A DNA stretch of 64,000 bases from Liquidambar formosana (Eukaryota; Streptophyta; Magnoliopsida; Saxifragales; Altingiaceae), in NCBI GenBank assembly GCA_039720395.1, contig CM077820.1:14717848-14781847 (forward strand). Reading direction: 5' to 3'. Of this stretch, positions 21,316-31,986 are shown piece by piece. Numbering within the stretch: position 1 is the stretch's first letter; every line of letters begins with the position of its first letter. The notes below the pieces were generated by a model. The model was not told where the DNA came from. It saw nothing but the letters and a program-made list of their open reading frames with translations, and ran no database searches. A program made the translations under genes and the position numbers.

Positions 21316-24300
21316 TCAGTTGACGGGGTGGTTTCTGCGCATCTTCTTCTTCAGCCTAGCTACCTTCACTGCTATTGCCACAATTATCCTGTCTTTGGTT
21401 TCATCGACAAGCCTGAAATAAGCATATCTCCAACTTTTCTTGAATATTAGAACCCCCAAGGTTCCCCATAACCCAGTCATGAAGCCTAGCATTACAACGA
21501 TGTAAAACCACACCTTTTCGGACACACCTTCCTTGTCATTTTCTTCATGACCAATAGGTGTTGGAGCTTCATGTGGTTCATCTCCTGGGCATTTATTTGG
21601 CAGTGGAGCTCCACAAAGTTCAAGGTTGCCAGCATAAATGGAAGGGTCGTCAAGAGTTTGGAGCTGATTTCCTGTCGGAATTTGTCCGAAGAGGTTGTTG
21701 TAAGACAAGTTCAGGTGGCTAAGCAACGTTAAAGCTGACATGCTCTGTGGAATCAAACCTGAAAGATGATTGCTAGAGAAGTCAAGAGATTCCAATGACC
21801 TCAAGTTCCCTACGTTCTTTGGGATGGTTCCGGTTAAATGATTATGTGACAGATTCAAACCAATCAATATAGAAAGGGTTGTGAGCTCCTCGGGGATCAT
21901 GCCAACCAAGTTATTACTTGAAAGGTCCATGTTGACTACCAACCGGGTTATTTTTTCATATTTAAGCTCTCTACCTTTGATGACCTCCATGACTTTCTGC
22001 TTATCCCAATTTCCTATCGTAGGTGGATAAGATCTGGTATAGACGGAAGGGAAATCTTCTTCATGAGCCATGCCAACGAACTTGCCAAAACAACGAGGGA
22101 TGGTTCCCGTAAGATTGTTATACGCAAGGTCCAAGATTTTCAGATGCAAGAGATTGCATATTTGTGGAGGAATACTACCCTTGTATGCATTATTTCGTAG
22201 CCTCAGAATATGCAAAGATCCAAGCTTCTCTCCAATCCATTTAGGTATATTTCCAGAGAGTTTATTTTCGCCAAGATCCAAAACAATCAATTCTTTGCAA
22301 TCTCTCAAGGTTGAAGGAAGCTCTCCGTTAAGACTATTGTTGTTCAGGTGCAACCATGCCAGATCAGAAAGATTCCCAAAAGAGCTTGGAATAGGCCCTA
22401 TTAGCCTGTTGGATGATAGATCAATATCATATAAATAGCTTGGCATAATAGGAGAATACCTCCCAAAAGAGTTTGGAGTAGGACTATACCCTGGAAACAT
22501 GCTGTTTGAGGTATATGGCGTCCTCAAATTCCTCCAACAATTAGGAATGCTCCCAGATAAGCTGTTATTTGAGAGGTCTAGAGACAACAAAGTTTCTATT
22601 TTGCACAATGAGCTTGGTATTGTACCATTTATAAGGTTCTGATCGAGATATAAAATTTTCAATACACGCATCATATGACCAATATTTTGTGGAAGGGGCC
22701 CTGAGATCGAGTTATTAGAAAGAAATACATCCTCTACATGAGGGAGAATAGGAAACCGTCCACTGATTTGGTTGTGAGAGAGATCCAAGGTGGAGACGTG
22801 CAAATCCTGAACTCCAGAGAGTTTACCTTCTAAGGAATTTGAAGAGATGTCTAATCTCTGAAGGTTTAAAAGTTTTCCAAGAGAATCTGGAATGACTCCA
22901 TTCAACTGATTATTGGAAAGATTTAATGTTCTCAAACTAGACAATTCCCCCAATGCTTTCGGAATGGTCCCATTCAACTGATTATTGGAAAGATCTAGAA
23001 CTCTTAAGTTAGACAATTTCCCCATTGTTTCCGCAATGATCCCAGTCAACTGATTATTAGCAAGATATAATTCTTTCAGAGCCAACAATTTCCCCAATGA
23101 AGCTGGAATCGGACCAGAGAACAAATTACTGCTAAAATCAAGACTTTTTAATTTTGTAAACTTCCCTAACTGATCCGGCAAATAACCACTGAATTCATTA
23201 AGAGTTAAACTCAGTTCCTCCAAATCATATTCAATGCATCTGGATATATTTCTTTGACTTTCTAATAACTCTCCGTGAAGTAGGGAATTGAAAGACAAAT
23301 CTAATGATTTCAAGTAACAAAGATTCCATAAGATCTTTGATAACCCACCATCGATGCTATTGAACTCATTGGATGCTAGATTGAGATGTACAAGGCTCTG
23401 AAAATTACCCAGCCAGTGTGGAATTAAAGAATTGAAAGAGTTTCTTGAAAGATCAAGGACTCTTAGAGAGCTCATGTTTTGAATAACATGTGGAAATGGG
23501 CCATGGAATGAATTACCCCCAAGATCTAGGTATTCAACAGAAGAAAGAAACGTGGAATTAGTGGAAGCTTGAGAAAGATGAGTGATTGATAACCCACCTT
23601 CAATGCTATTGAAATGATTGTTTGCAAGATTGAGATGTACGAGACTCTGAAAATTACCCAGCCAGTGTGGAATTGAAGAATTGAAAGAGTTTTTTGAAAA
23701 ATCAAGGACTCTTAGAGAGCTCATGTCTTGAATAACATGTGGAAATGGGCCATGGAATGAATTACCCCCAAGATCTAGGTATTCAACAGAAGAAAGAAAC
23801 GTGGAATTAGTGGAAGCTTGAGAAAGATGAGTGATTGATGACCCACCTTCGATGCCATTGAACTCATTGGATGCTAGATTGAGATGTACAAGGCTCTGAA
23901 AATCACTCAGCCAGTGTGGAATTGAAGAATTGAAAGAGTTGCTTGAAAGATCAAGGGCTCTTAGAGAGCTCATGTTTTGAATAACATGTGGAAATGGGCC
24001 ATGGAATGAATTACCCTCAAGATCTAGGTATTCAACAGAAGAAAGAAACGTGGAATTAGCGTAAGCCTGAGAAAGATGAGTGTTGTTGAGTTCGCAAAAT
24101 GCCAAGCGTAACACTAGCAAAGAAGGGAGCATGTTGAGTACCTGCATCACATTACGAGCCCCACCAAGGTGTACGCCGCTCATGTCAAGGTGTTGCAAGG
24201 ACCATAGACGAGAGACCCATTCAAGATTCTGAATAGTTGGTGCTCCAGACAAATTATTAAGATCAAGGACACGCAAGTTGGTGAGATTTCCGAGCTGAGG

Positions 24301-24780
24301 GGGAACCATCCCGCTAAAGTTGGCATAAGAGAGATTGAGATACCTTAAATGTCCCATCAAACCCAAGAACTTTGGAATTGGGGTTCCTTCGAAATCGTTC
24401 CCACTGAAGTCCAAGTAATTCAAGTAGCTCAACTCCAGCAAACAAGAGTTTATCTCCCGAGCCATTAGCAAGCCGTCAGATACGTTGGAGTAATCTGAGA
24501 GATCCAAGTCGTCTGTGACTGTTTCCCTTCTTCGGAGGTCAAGCTTGACAACATGTCCAGTACTTGTACTGCAGCTTACTCCTTCCCATTTGCAACAATC
24601 TATGCCTTCCCAGGAAGAGAGCCTAAGAGCAGGGTCTCTGAGACTTCGTTTGAACTTAAGAAGAGCTTGTCTCTCTTCTTCTATGCAACCGAAGCTTGAA
24701 TTCCCGCACAAGCAGAACTGTGCGGTTTCAATGAACAACAAAGCAACTAGAAGAAGCCCAGCAGTGTTAAATTTCCCCAT
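21316..24780 (-). CDS. RLP1, receptor-like protein (extracellular LRR, EIX/Cf type)
   Basis: An intact 1,154-residue plasma-membrane receptor-like protein without a kinase domain. The start is the ATG of MGKFNTAG at 24780. A signal peptide covers about residues 1-26, then the LRR N-cap (CIEEERQALLKFK and CCKWEGVSC). LxxLxxLxLSxNxLxGxIP-type repeats fill most of the protein. An island region lies around residues 930-980 (KVMEVIKGRELKYE, then NMDLSSNNLVG), four final LRRs follow, then LCGAPLPNKCPGDEP, an acidic juxtamembrane stretch, one TM helix (about 1090-1113, containing GFMTG, a GxxxG) and a 41-residue cytoplasmic tail. The tail has YAYF, a Yxx-hydrophobic endocytosis-type motif. In this family such proteins sense microbial or apoplastic molecules and signal through SOBIR1/BAK1-type kinases. 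Odd points: residues 234-482 are a triplicated LRR block, and the usually conserved NWLPPFQL region is absent. It is the only intact copy here. Confidence 0.93.
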   Translation of the reverse strand: MGKFNTAGLLLVALLFIETAQFCLCGNSSFGCIEEERQALLKFKRSLRDPALRLSSWEGIDCCKWEGVSCSTSTGHVVKLDLRRRETVTDDLDLSDYSNVSDGLLMAREINSCLLELSYLNYLDFSGNDFEGTPIPKFLGLMGHLRYLNLSYANFSGMVPPQLGNLTNLRVLDLNNLSGAPTIQNLEWVSRLWSLQHLDMSGVHLGGARNVMQVLNMLPSLLVLRLAFCELNNTHLSQAYANSTFLSSVEYLDLEGNSFHGPFPHVIQNMSSLRALDLSSNSFNSSIPHWLSDFQSLVHLNLASNEFNGIEGGSSITHLSQASTNSTFLSSVEYLDLGGNSFHGPFPHVIQDMSSLRVLDFSKNSFNSSIPHWLGNFQSLVHLNLANNHFNSIEGGLSITHLSQASTNSTFLSSVEYLDLGGNSFHGPFPHVIQNMSSLRVLDLSRNSFNSLIPHWLGNFQSLVHLNLASNEFNSIDGGLSKILWNLCYLKSLDLSFNSLLHGELLESQRNISRCIEYDLEELSLTLNEFSGYLPDQLGKFTKLKSLDFSSNLFSGPIPASLGKLLALKELYLANNQLTGIIAETMGKLSNLRVLDLSNNQLNGTIPKALGELSSLRTLNLSNNQLNGVIPDSLGKLLNLQRLDISSNSLEGKLSGVQDLHVSTLDLSHNQISGRFPILPHVEDVFLSNNSISGPLPQNIGHMMRVLKILYLDQNLINGTIPSSLCKIETLLSLDLSNNSLSGSIPNCWRNLRTPYTSNSMFPGYSPTPNSFGRYSPIMPSYLYDIDLSSNRLIGPIPSSFGNLSDLAWLHLNNNSLNGELPSTLRDCKELIVLDLGENKLSGNIPKWIGEKLGSLHILRLRNNAYKGSIPPQICNLLHLKILDLAYNNLTGTIPRCFGKFVGMAHEEDFPSVYTRSYPPTIGNWDKQKVMEVIKGRELKYEKITRLVVNMDLSSNNLVGMIPEELTTLSILIGLNLSHNHLTGTIPKNVGNLRSLESLDFSSNHLSGLIPQSMSALTLLSHLNLSYNNLFGQIPTGNQLQTLDDPSIYAGNLELCGAPLPNKCPGDEPHEAPTPIGHEENDKEGVSEKVWFYIVVMLGFMTGLWGTLGVLIFKKSWRYAYFRLVDETKDRIIVAIAVKVARLKKKMRRNHPVN
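23335..24081 (-). repeat. In-frame 3 x 249-bp (83-aa) triplication in RLP1
   Basis: Three adjoining units (24081-23833, 23832-23584, 23583-23335) each encode THLSQA..NSTFLSSVEYLDL...HWL.xFQSLVHLNLAxNxFN. This is three to four LRRs with the same SxEYLDL start. The second and third are nearly identical; the first is a little more diverged. RLP2 has the block once. Unequal exchange is the simplest cause. Confidence 0.95.
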
Positions 24781-24877
24781 GTTCAAGAACAGCAGACCAC
24801 CGTTTTATCCTTTTTTTTATGGGGGGTTCTGGAAAACTATGAAGGGTGATGGATATTTATCGACCAGGACTATGCAT

Positions 24878-25095
24878 GGATTGGGATTTGCTCAAGTTGG
24901 GGTCTTTAACTTGACGCTCAATTTAGCGTTAGATTTCGGACATGTGGGGGGATGCAATTATCAACGGCTGGGATGAGGAAGCTTTAGCATTTGTAGGAGA
25001 AGCCCAGCCGTTGATAATTGCATCCCCCACGTGTCCAAAATCTAACGCTAAATTGAGCGTCAAGTTAAAGACCCCAACTTGAGCAAATCAAATCC
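24878..25095. mobile_element. Fold-back element 1, upstream of RLP1
   Basis: Two inverted arms of about 86 bp (24886-24972 and 25003-25088) pair almost perfectly around a 30-base loop. The arms carry GCTCAATTTAGCGTTAGATT and CAATTATCAACGGCTGGG. It lies 98 bp upstream of the RLP1 start codon, so within its leader or core promoter. MITE-like by structure; no target duplication resolved. Confidence 0.85.
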
Positions 25096-25160
25096 AAAGA
25101 AAGGGACCTTTTAAAGGACTGGATGACCTTTGGATCGTATAGCTACCCCCGACAGGATTT

Positions 25161-25355
25161 GGATTTGGTGCATTTAGTTACTTTAAATGCATTGTAAAGT
25201 TACCGTGTGGTGAGCGACACGTGGAGAGAGTTGAGATTGGAGGGCTAAAATTGGTTGGGCATGAAATAGTTGTCTCAAATCTCAACTCTCTCCACGTGTC
25301 GCTCATCGCACGATAACTTCATAGTGCATTTAAAGTGACTAAATGCACCAAATCC
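25161..25355. mobile_element. Fold-back element 2, upstream of RLP1
   Basis: Arms of about 75 bp run inward from GGATTTGGTGCATTTAGT (25161) and its complement ending at 25355. They include CACGTGGAGAGAGTTGAGATT. A half copy holding only the right arm starts the duplicated block at about 30813. Confidence 0.85.
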
Positions 25356-25863
25356 ACTTCCCGACATCAACGGCCCTTGACTTGTTTTTGTTGATATTTC
25401 TACCCTGAAAGAATATCTCTTTATCTCTTTTTTTTTCTTTGCTATATAAGCCTCATTCTTTGGCCAAAATAATGTTACTTGTCTTGATGGCAACTCTCCA
25501 GGAGCACGGAATATTTCCTTGGAACTAGTGGGTCGCAAAATATGGAAACAAATTCACATTTAGATGGGTTTTTAAATAGTAACAATTTTGCCAAAAACTT
25601 AGGTTGATGAGATGAATTTTAATCATTTGATTTTCATAATATATTTTTCTAAAAATTCTATCAGAAAAATCAAATTAATGCGTGAAACCCATCAGTTAAT
25701 GAATGCTAAGTCAAATTAATGCGTAAAACCCATCGATTAATGGATGCTGATCATTTCTCGCAGCTGATGCGGCAGAATTCTATGGTCACTTAGCCAAACT
25801 TGACTTGTGCTCACACACTTTGACCAAGATTTTGTGTGATACAAATCAATTGAATGATCAAGG

Positions 25864-26133
25864 TAGAACTTATGCCACATGCAAGGCTGGAATCCACTCT
25901 AGGAAGGAAAGTCCAGCTTGCTACCTAACGTGGAGAGTATTGTGTCTTCACATAATTCTCTCCATGATTCAAATCCTTCCCTTGAATCATGGAGAGAATT
26001 ATGTGAAGACACAATACCCTTCCCTTGAATCATGGAGAGAATTATGTGAAGACACAATACCCTCCACGTTAGGTAGCAAGCTGGACTTTCCTTCCTAAAG
26101 TGGATTCCAGCCTTGCACGTGGCATAAGTTCTA
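25864..26133. mobile_element. Fold-back element 3 with internal 43-bp duplication
   Basis: Outer termini TAGAACTTATGCCAC (25864) and GTGGCATAAGTTCTA (to 26133) are inverted. Arms of over 100 bp pair, including CAAGGCTGGAATCCACT and GCTTGCTACCTAACGTGGAG. The right arm contains CTTGAATCATGGAGAGAATT twice (25981 and 26024, period 43), so one copy is extra in the hairpin loop side. It replaces sequence found at the same place in the 1.2-kb repeat units. Confidence 0.88.
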
Positions 26134-26403
26134 CAATCAAGGAGATGATTCAGTTCTGTGGCATTTGACTCATCCCTGAGCCCCCTCAAAGTGAGCCGAG
26201 GATTGGACCGAAGGCCCAATTTGACTCTTAAATCAATATGAGGAGCTTTAGAAAGAGGCTTGGTACAATCCTATTGTCCCTTTTACTTTCTCTCCTGCTA
26301 TATAAGCCTCATAGTTTTGCTAAAATATGGTTGGTTACATGCATGTCTTGATGGCATGCAATTCTCTAGAACCAAGGAATACTTCATTGAAAGTGACAAT
26401 TTG

Positions 26404-26523
26404 TAAGTCACTAGGGTTAGCCTAGTGGCCAGTGAGCCAGGGTAGAGTAACAGGTAGGATTCTGATAGGTTAGGGGTTCGAACCCCTCCTAGTGTATCCC
26501 AAAAAAAAAAAAAAAAAAAAAAA
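26404..26523 (+). mobile_element. Short tRNA-derived SINE, single-copy locus
   Basis: Bounded by TGACAATTTG at 26394-26403 and 26524-26533. It has an A-box-like TTAGCCTAGTGG, a perfect B-box GGTTCGAACCCC about 50 bases on, and a 23-base A tail. Body about 97 bp. The same SINE at the same site sits in every unit of the 31.4-38.6 kb array. Confidence 0.93.
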
Positions 26524-27535
26524 TGACAATTTGCGCACCGCTTTATTGTTACTGGGAGTTTGCATGAATATTTTCTCGAAACCAAACTTGCACCAAGGAA
26601 AGGTCGGGTTGTCTTGTTGATGATCATGGTTTTACGTTTAATTTTGATGACAAACTTTTACTATCCAAAAAAAAGAAAAATTAATGACTGATTTTATAGT
26701 ACTCCGTATATGTTGCCTTCTTATGTTTCGTAACTCATGTTCACATTTTAATAAAGGACTATGGAAATTCCATGCCCACATATCAAGCACTCAAATGTTT
26801 AGGATGCCTTTAAATGAAGTTCGTTTCAAATTGATTTTTTTTTTTTTTTAAAGAAAAATATTTTCTTTTCTTAGGCTTGGTCCCCGCTATTTTGCCTTTA
26901 TATGTTGAAGCAACTTTGATGTTACGAAAATAACTTTGGCACCTAAATACATACGACAGATTAAAGTGTCGAAATTTCTCACTTTGGTTTGTCCAGTTAT
27001 TACTTGCCCTGTACCTCGAAATATCCTTAGTCTAGAAAATACGTTGCATTAATCATGATTCATGAGCATGACCAACCATCGAATATATATGGTCATCTTC
27101 AATTCCAGTGTCTCTACCCGTAAGGATTGGGGCATTGCATTTTGATGAAGTCAATCAATAAATGTGTCTGAAAAGACACATCAATGTCGCAAAACGTATT
27201 GGATATGGCAATACAGAATTGTCCCAACGCATAATTTCTGTCACAAACTTTTCTCACACGGTATGTGACATCTCCCCTTGTTGGTCCCCATTAGCAGCCT
27301 AATTTTTCTGATTTGCATACTACCTTTTTTTTGTGATAATCTAAAAAAAAATCAATTGTAGCTGATTTGGCAAATTTTTATGCTCGATCTCTTGGCCAAA
27401 CTTGAGCCATGTTCACATCCTTGAGGGGGCAAAGTTTGGTTCTCTAGTGACATGTGCCATTAAATGATCCCAATAGCACTTTAGTCCCCTGAACTTCAAA
27501 TTATCCTCAAAATAGGCTCATAAAACATTTACGGC

Positions 27536-27673
27536 TCGTTTGTTTGGCTAGAATCGGAGGGAATAAATTAGAATGGAATGAGAATGAGAATTCAATGGTT
27601 TGCTATCGCGATGAGAGAGAGGAGAGCATAACATTCCATTATGATTCCTCTCGATTCCGGCTAAACAAACGAA
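27536..27673. mobile_element. Fold-back MITE, 138 bp
   Basis: Inverted ends TCGTTTGTTTGGCTAGAATC (left) and CGATTCCGGCTAAACAAACGA (right) with a central GGAATG/CATTCC pair. A paralogous copy lies at 39180-39316. Confidence 0.85.
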
Positions 27674-27844
27674 ACCTTAAGGTAACTAGAATCCACATCT
27701 TGCAAGAATGAGGAATCCCCGTGTGTAGCACACAATCTAGAAGGAATGCCCGGTTTGGACCGCTGGGCAAACCCATGTTTCTTGTAGTGGCATTTGCAAT
27801 GGAAATAGAAAACCTGCTTCTCCTTAATTAAATGTGCATAGTTC

Positions 27845-28085
27845 AACCCGTGAGGTTAGCTGAAATGATCAGGGTGTTAGGTATCGATTCCAAGGTCCCC
27901 GTTCAAGTATCATAGGCCACATGCCCAAGGCATAAGCCTTGTGACTTACTTAGCATATGTTTTGAGCATGTGGTATATGTGTTCTTGGAGGTGTGTGTCC
28001 ATGGAAGTTTATCGGTTGGCTATGATAGGAGTTGATCTTAACTTATGAGTTCCTTCGCGTCATCCAAACAAAAAAAAAAATGAAG
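27845..28085 (+). mobile_element. SINE, second family, 11-bp TSD
   Basis: Bounded by GTGCATAGTTC at 27834-27844 and 28086-28096. A-box-like TTAGCTGAAATG, B-box-like GGTATCGATTCC, A tail at 28070-28080. Its duplicate is at 39489-39730, so insertion came before the block duplication. Confidence 0.88.
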
Positions 28086-28210
28086 GTGCATAGTTCCAAG
28101 AACAAGTAAAAGCTGTCATAAGCTTGAAAATCGATCATTCTTCCCAAAACATTTATGAAATTGGGAACCTGTTCATTTAAACTAGTGCATATGAATAAAC
28201 CTGTTCATTT

Positions 28211-30812
28211 TTTTTTTTTTTTTTTTTTTAAAGAATGTAGAAAAGCATTCTAAGGCCATTACTAGAAGTGAATTGTGAGGGTGGCCAACAAAATGTCTAT
28301 GGCGCGCTGTGTGTATGTAGATAAATTAAATTGTGTACTCAATTTCTATTATTGAAATAGTATTGAGATTTTGATATGGAAGTGAAAGGGAGAGGATTTA
28401 AATATTAAAAATAAAATGATAAATTACAAGAAACCCCACAATATTTAGCTATTTTTCATATAACCTTCCTAAATAACAAATGAATGCATTGTCGCCCTTA
28501 GGGACTTTACACATTTAGCAATTAATGTTACCATTGTCGTTCATAGAATTAATAGTGGTCATATGGCGTTTTTCATCTAATTCAATTAATAACAATTAAT
28601 TGTGGTACTAATTTTTAATTGCTAATTGCTAACTATTTTTTCTTTAGGAATTTACGTGAAAAATGGACAAAATGTAAGGAAGGTTTCTTGCAATTTCTCA
28701 AAGACAAAATTCCAAATAGTATTATGATCCATACATGTAAATATGAAACATGAGCCCGTATTTTGGAATGTCAAAAATAAATGTCACATCTCCAACATGC
28801 CAATACTGGAATTCCAAGAATGATATGTGACCTGCCAATACCAATATTAATTCCAGACCCAATTCAATGTGTACAAGCAACACTTCCAAGGACCCTAGAG
28901 TCCACGCAAATTGGACAAAGGCTATGAAAAAAAAAGAATAAAAAAAAACACACGCACACACATTCCGGCATTAATCATGATCTCACCCCATTCAAGAGAT
29001 TAGAGATGTTAGAAAATATCAAATTTGAATAAAATTCTTTGTGAAATTTATGCCTCATCAAGCACTCAAACGTGAGTGTGTGAGTGTTACCCTTTTCTAA
29101 ATCATTCTTGCAATATTTTATAACATCTTGTGAGGGTGCCCCATTAAAGCCTATGACTGTGTGTATGTAGATAAGTTAATTGGATTGAACACTTATTTCT
29201 ACATAACAAAAAAAGCAAAAAATAAAAAAATAAACAAAAAGAGATTGCGAACAAACTTTGTGTATGTAGATAAATTAAATGGCTTACTCAACTTTTATTA
29301 TTGAAATTCTAATAAGATTTTGATAGGAAGTGTAATTAGAGAAGAGAATAAATATATATAAAAATAAAAAGGCAAGTTTCAAAAAATTCCTAACAAATGA
29401 ACGTTCATAAAATTTTATTTTTTAATTAAAAAAAGGACTTGAATATTAAAAATAAAATGCCAACACAGGCGAACATTTTGGATTAGTGCCCACTACCCAG
29501 GTAGATATGATTCATGCCTTTTTTTTATTTTATTTATTTTTTTTTTTTTGCCTCTGCCAATGCTGGAATTCCAAGAATGATATGTGACTCACCAATATAA
29601 ATTCCAGCCCGGATTTGTGAAGGCAACACTTCCAAGGGAACCCTAAAGTTCGCGCAAACTAGAGAAAGACTTTCAAAAGAAAACACAATTAAAAGACTGA
29701 GAATAAAAGTGAGGCACTCACCAAATATGGGTCATCTTGAAACGTGAGGATTGCGGTATTGCATTTTCTAAAGTCATGTCAATTGATGTGTTCAAAAGAA
29801 CACACCAATGACGTGACCGTGTTAGATGTGTCAAGGTTACATTGTAATTATTTGTTCTTTAGGAGGTTACGGGAAGAAAGACCAAATATTAATTCGTAGG
29901 ATTTCTTGTACTTTACCCAAGATAAAATTCCAAGAAAGATATATATCCCATACAAGCAATTATGTAACTCAAGCAAACATTTTGGAATGTGAATAATATA
30001 CTGTCACATCTCCAATACACCAATACTGGAATTCCAAGAAATATTCCAAGAATGATTAACCTATGGGGAAGAGATCTTTTCCATTTACTAGATGTCCAGT
30101 TAAATTTAGATCATTCACACCATATGAGACCCATTAGAACATAAAGAATTCACATGGTAAAAACGATACAAGTTTCACTTGACTATTCATTGTAATGGAG
30201 AGATTCCTTGCTCGTGACTTACCATTTACCAATATTAATTCCAAGCCCCATGTGTGAAAGCAACACTTCCAAGGACCCCAAAGGACACGCAAAAGGTCGT
30301 CCACTACCAACAATGTGAAGACTTTTGGAAAAAAAAGAAACATAAAAAGATTTTGACATTAATCTTGAGATAAAAACTTATACGTAACTCTGATACGCCT
30401 AGTTAATATGATATTACGAGTCAAATGATAGTAGAACAAAGTAAAAATGTCAAGGTATTTTTTAACCCCACATTCCCACTTTACTCCATGCACATTGACT
30501 AGTGATACCTAGGGGTCTTCATGGTTTAGGTTAAAACTGAGAACAAGACCGAATCGAATCAAACCGGTCGGTTTGGTTCGGGTGTTTTTCCATTTGGTTT
30601 GGTTTTGATTTGTATGTTAAAAAAACCAAACCAAACTGGAAAAAAAAAAAAAAAAAAGATATAATTATATTATAATATTATATATTAAACTTCAATATGT
30701 AAATTTCCTATTACTTGGATTGACAAATGTTAATATGTTTCCATTTTGATACAATGTTTAATATTTGTTTTAGTTGACAATGTTTAATGATATTATTAAA
30801 TCCATTTTTGTT
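28211..30812. repeat. Intergenic region of dispersed CACTTCCAAGG modules
   Basis: No gene. A module of about 100-150 bp (ATGATATGTGACTTACCAATA, AGCAACACTTCCAAGGACCC, then CCACGCAAA..GGACAAAGG) occurs at about 28800-28925, 29560-29665 and 30210-30310. The part from about 29700 to 30800 is paralogous to 56150-57900. Confidence 0.75.
30505..30812. mobile_element. Truncated copy of the GGTTTGGTT-rich TIR element
   Basis: Begins TAGGGGTCTTCATGGTTTAGG and runs through repeated GGTTTGGTTTTGATTTG sequence like the element at 57598-58151. It stops abruptly at 30812 where block A2 begins, so it was cut by the duplication junction. Confidence 0.65.
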
Positions 30813-31875
30813 GGAAGGCTAAGATTGGTTGGGCATGAAATGGTTGTCTCCAATCTCAACTCTCTCCATGTGTCACTCATCGCACGATAATTTCATTGTG
30901 CATTTAAAGTGACTAAATGCACCAAATCCACTTCCTAACGTCAACGGCTCTTGGCTTGTTTTTGTTGATATTTCTACCCTGAAAGAATATCTCTTTATCT
31001 CTTTTTTTTTCTTTGCTATATTAGCCTCATTCTTTGGCCCAAATAATATAACTTGTCTTGATGGCAACTCTTCAGGAGCACGGAATATTTCCTTGGGACT
31101 AGTAAGTCGCAAAATATGGAAACAATTTCACATTTAGATGGGTTTTTAAATAGTAACAAATTTGCCAAAAACTTAGGTTGATGAGATGAGTTTTAATCAC
31201 TTGATTTTCATAATACATTATTCTAAAAATTCTATCAGAAAAATCAAATTAATGCGTGAAACCCATCAATTAATGAATGCTAAATCAAATTAATGCGCAA
31301 AACCCATCGGTCAATGGATGCTGATCATTTCTTGCAGCTGATGCAGCAGAATTCTATGGTCACTTAGCCAAAATTGACTTGTGCTCACACACTTTGACCA
31401 AGATTTTGTGTGATAAAAACCAATTGAATGATCAAGGTAGCACTGGCACAGCAACCAATGGCCATCCCCTGAAAATGTTTAATCAGTAAATTAAGATGAA
31501 AAATACTTCTTGTATTTTTTATGCCCAAATAAATTGGACTCTAAAGTCCTCCAATACTAGTGGTAAACACTACAAAGACTTGGGGGTGCCACAAAAAACA
31601 AAAGACTCCAGACTTTTTTGGAATAGCTAGTCTACGGCGTTTGGCTTTTCTTGATGATATTTCTACCCTGGAGAATCTCCCCTTATCTCCTCTCTTTTCT
31701 TTTTTTTTTCTTTTTTTTTTTTTTTTTTTTGTGGGTACAATCCTCTTGTCCCTATTACTTTCTCTCCTGCTATCTAAGCCTCATAGTTTTGCTAAAATAT
31801 GGTTGGTTACATGCATGTCTTGATGGCATGAAATTCTCTAGAACCAAGGAATACTTCATTGAAAATGACAATTTT

Positions 31876-31986
31876 TAAGTCACTAGGGTTAGCCTAGTGG
31901 CCAGTGAGGCAGGGTAGAGTAACAGGTAGGATTCTGATAGGTTAGGGGTTCGAACCCCTCCTAGTGTACCCCAAAAAAAAAAAAAA
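31876..31986 (+). mobile_element. SINE in array unit 1
   Basis: Left duplication reads TGACAATTTT, one base changed from the other units. B-box GGTTCGAACCCC intact; shortest A tail of the six. Confidence 0.9.

Larger units (their letters stand above)
25236..28210. repeat. Intergenic block A1 (copy of 30813-39848)
   Basis: Near-collinear with 30813-39848 from GGCTAA(A/G)ATTGGTTGGGCATG through to ATGAATAAA. It is single-unit where the other block holds the six-unit array. It includes a TATATAAGCCTC segment and a following TTGATGGCA segment that recur in several intergenic copies and may be an old promoter and leader. No coding gene is supported. Confidence 0.85.

Noticed and set aside
24781..24786. 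Upstream in-frame TTG codon as RLP1 start
   Set aside because: Plant nuclear genes start at ATG; the first ATG is at 24780 and is followed by a good signal peptide. The same holds for RLP2 at 45525.
26404..26523. tRNA gene, because of a perfect GGTTCGAACCCC B-box
   Set aside because: No cloverleaf, no anticodon arm or acceptor stem pairing; A tail and target duplications show a SINE.
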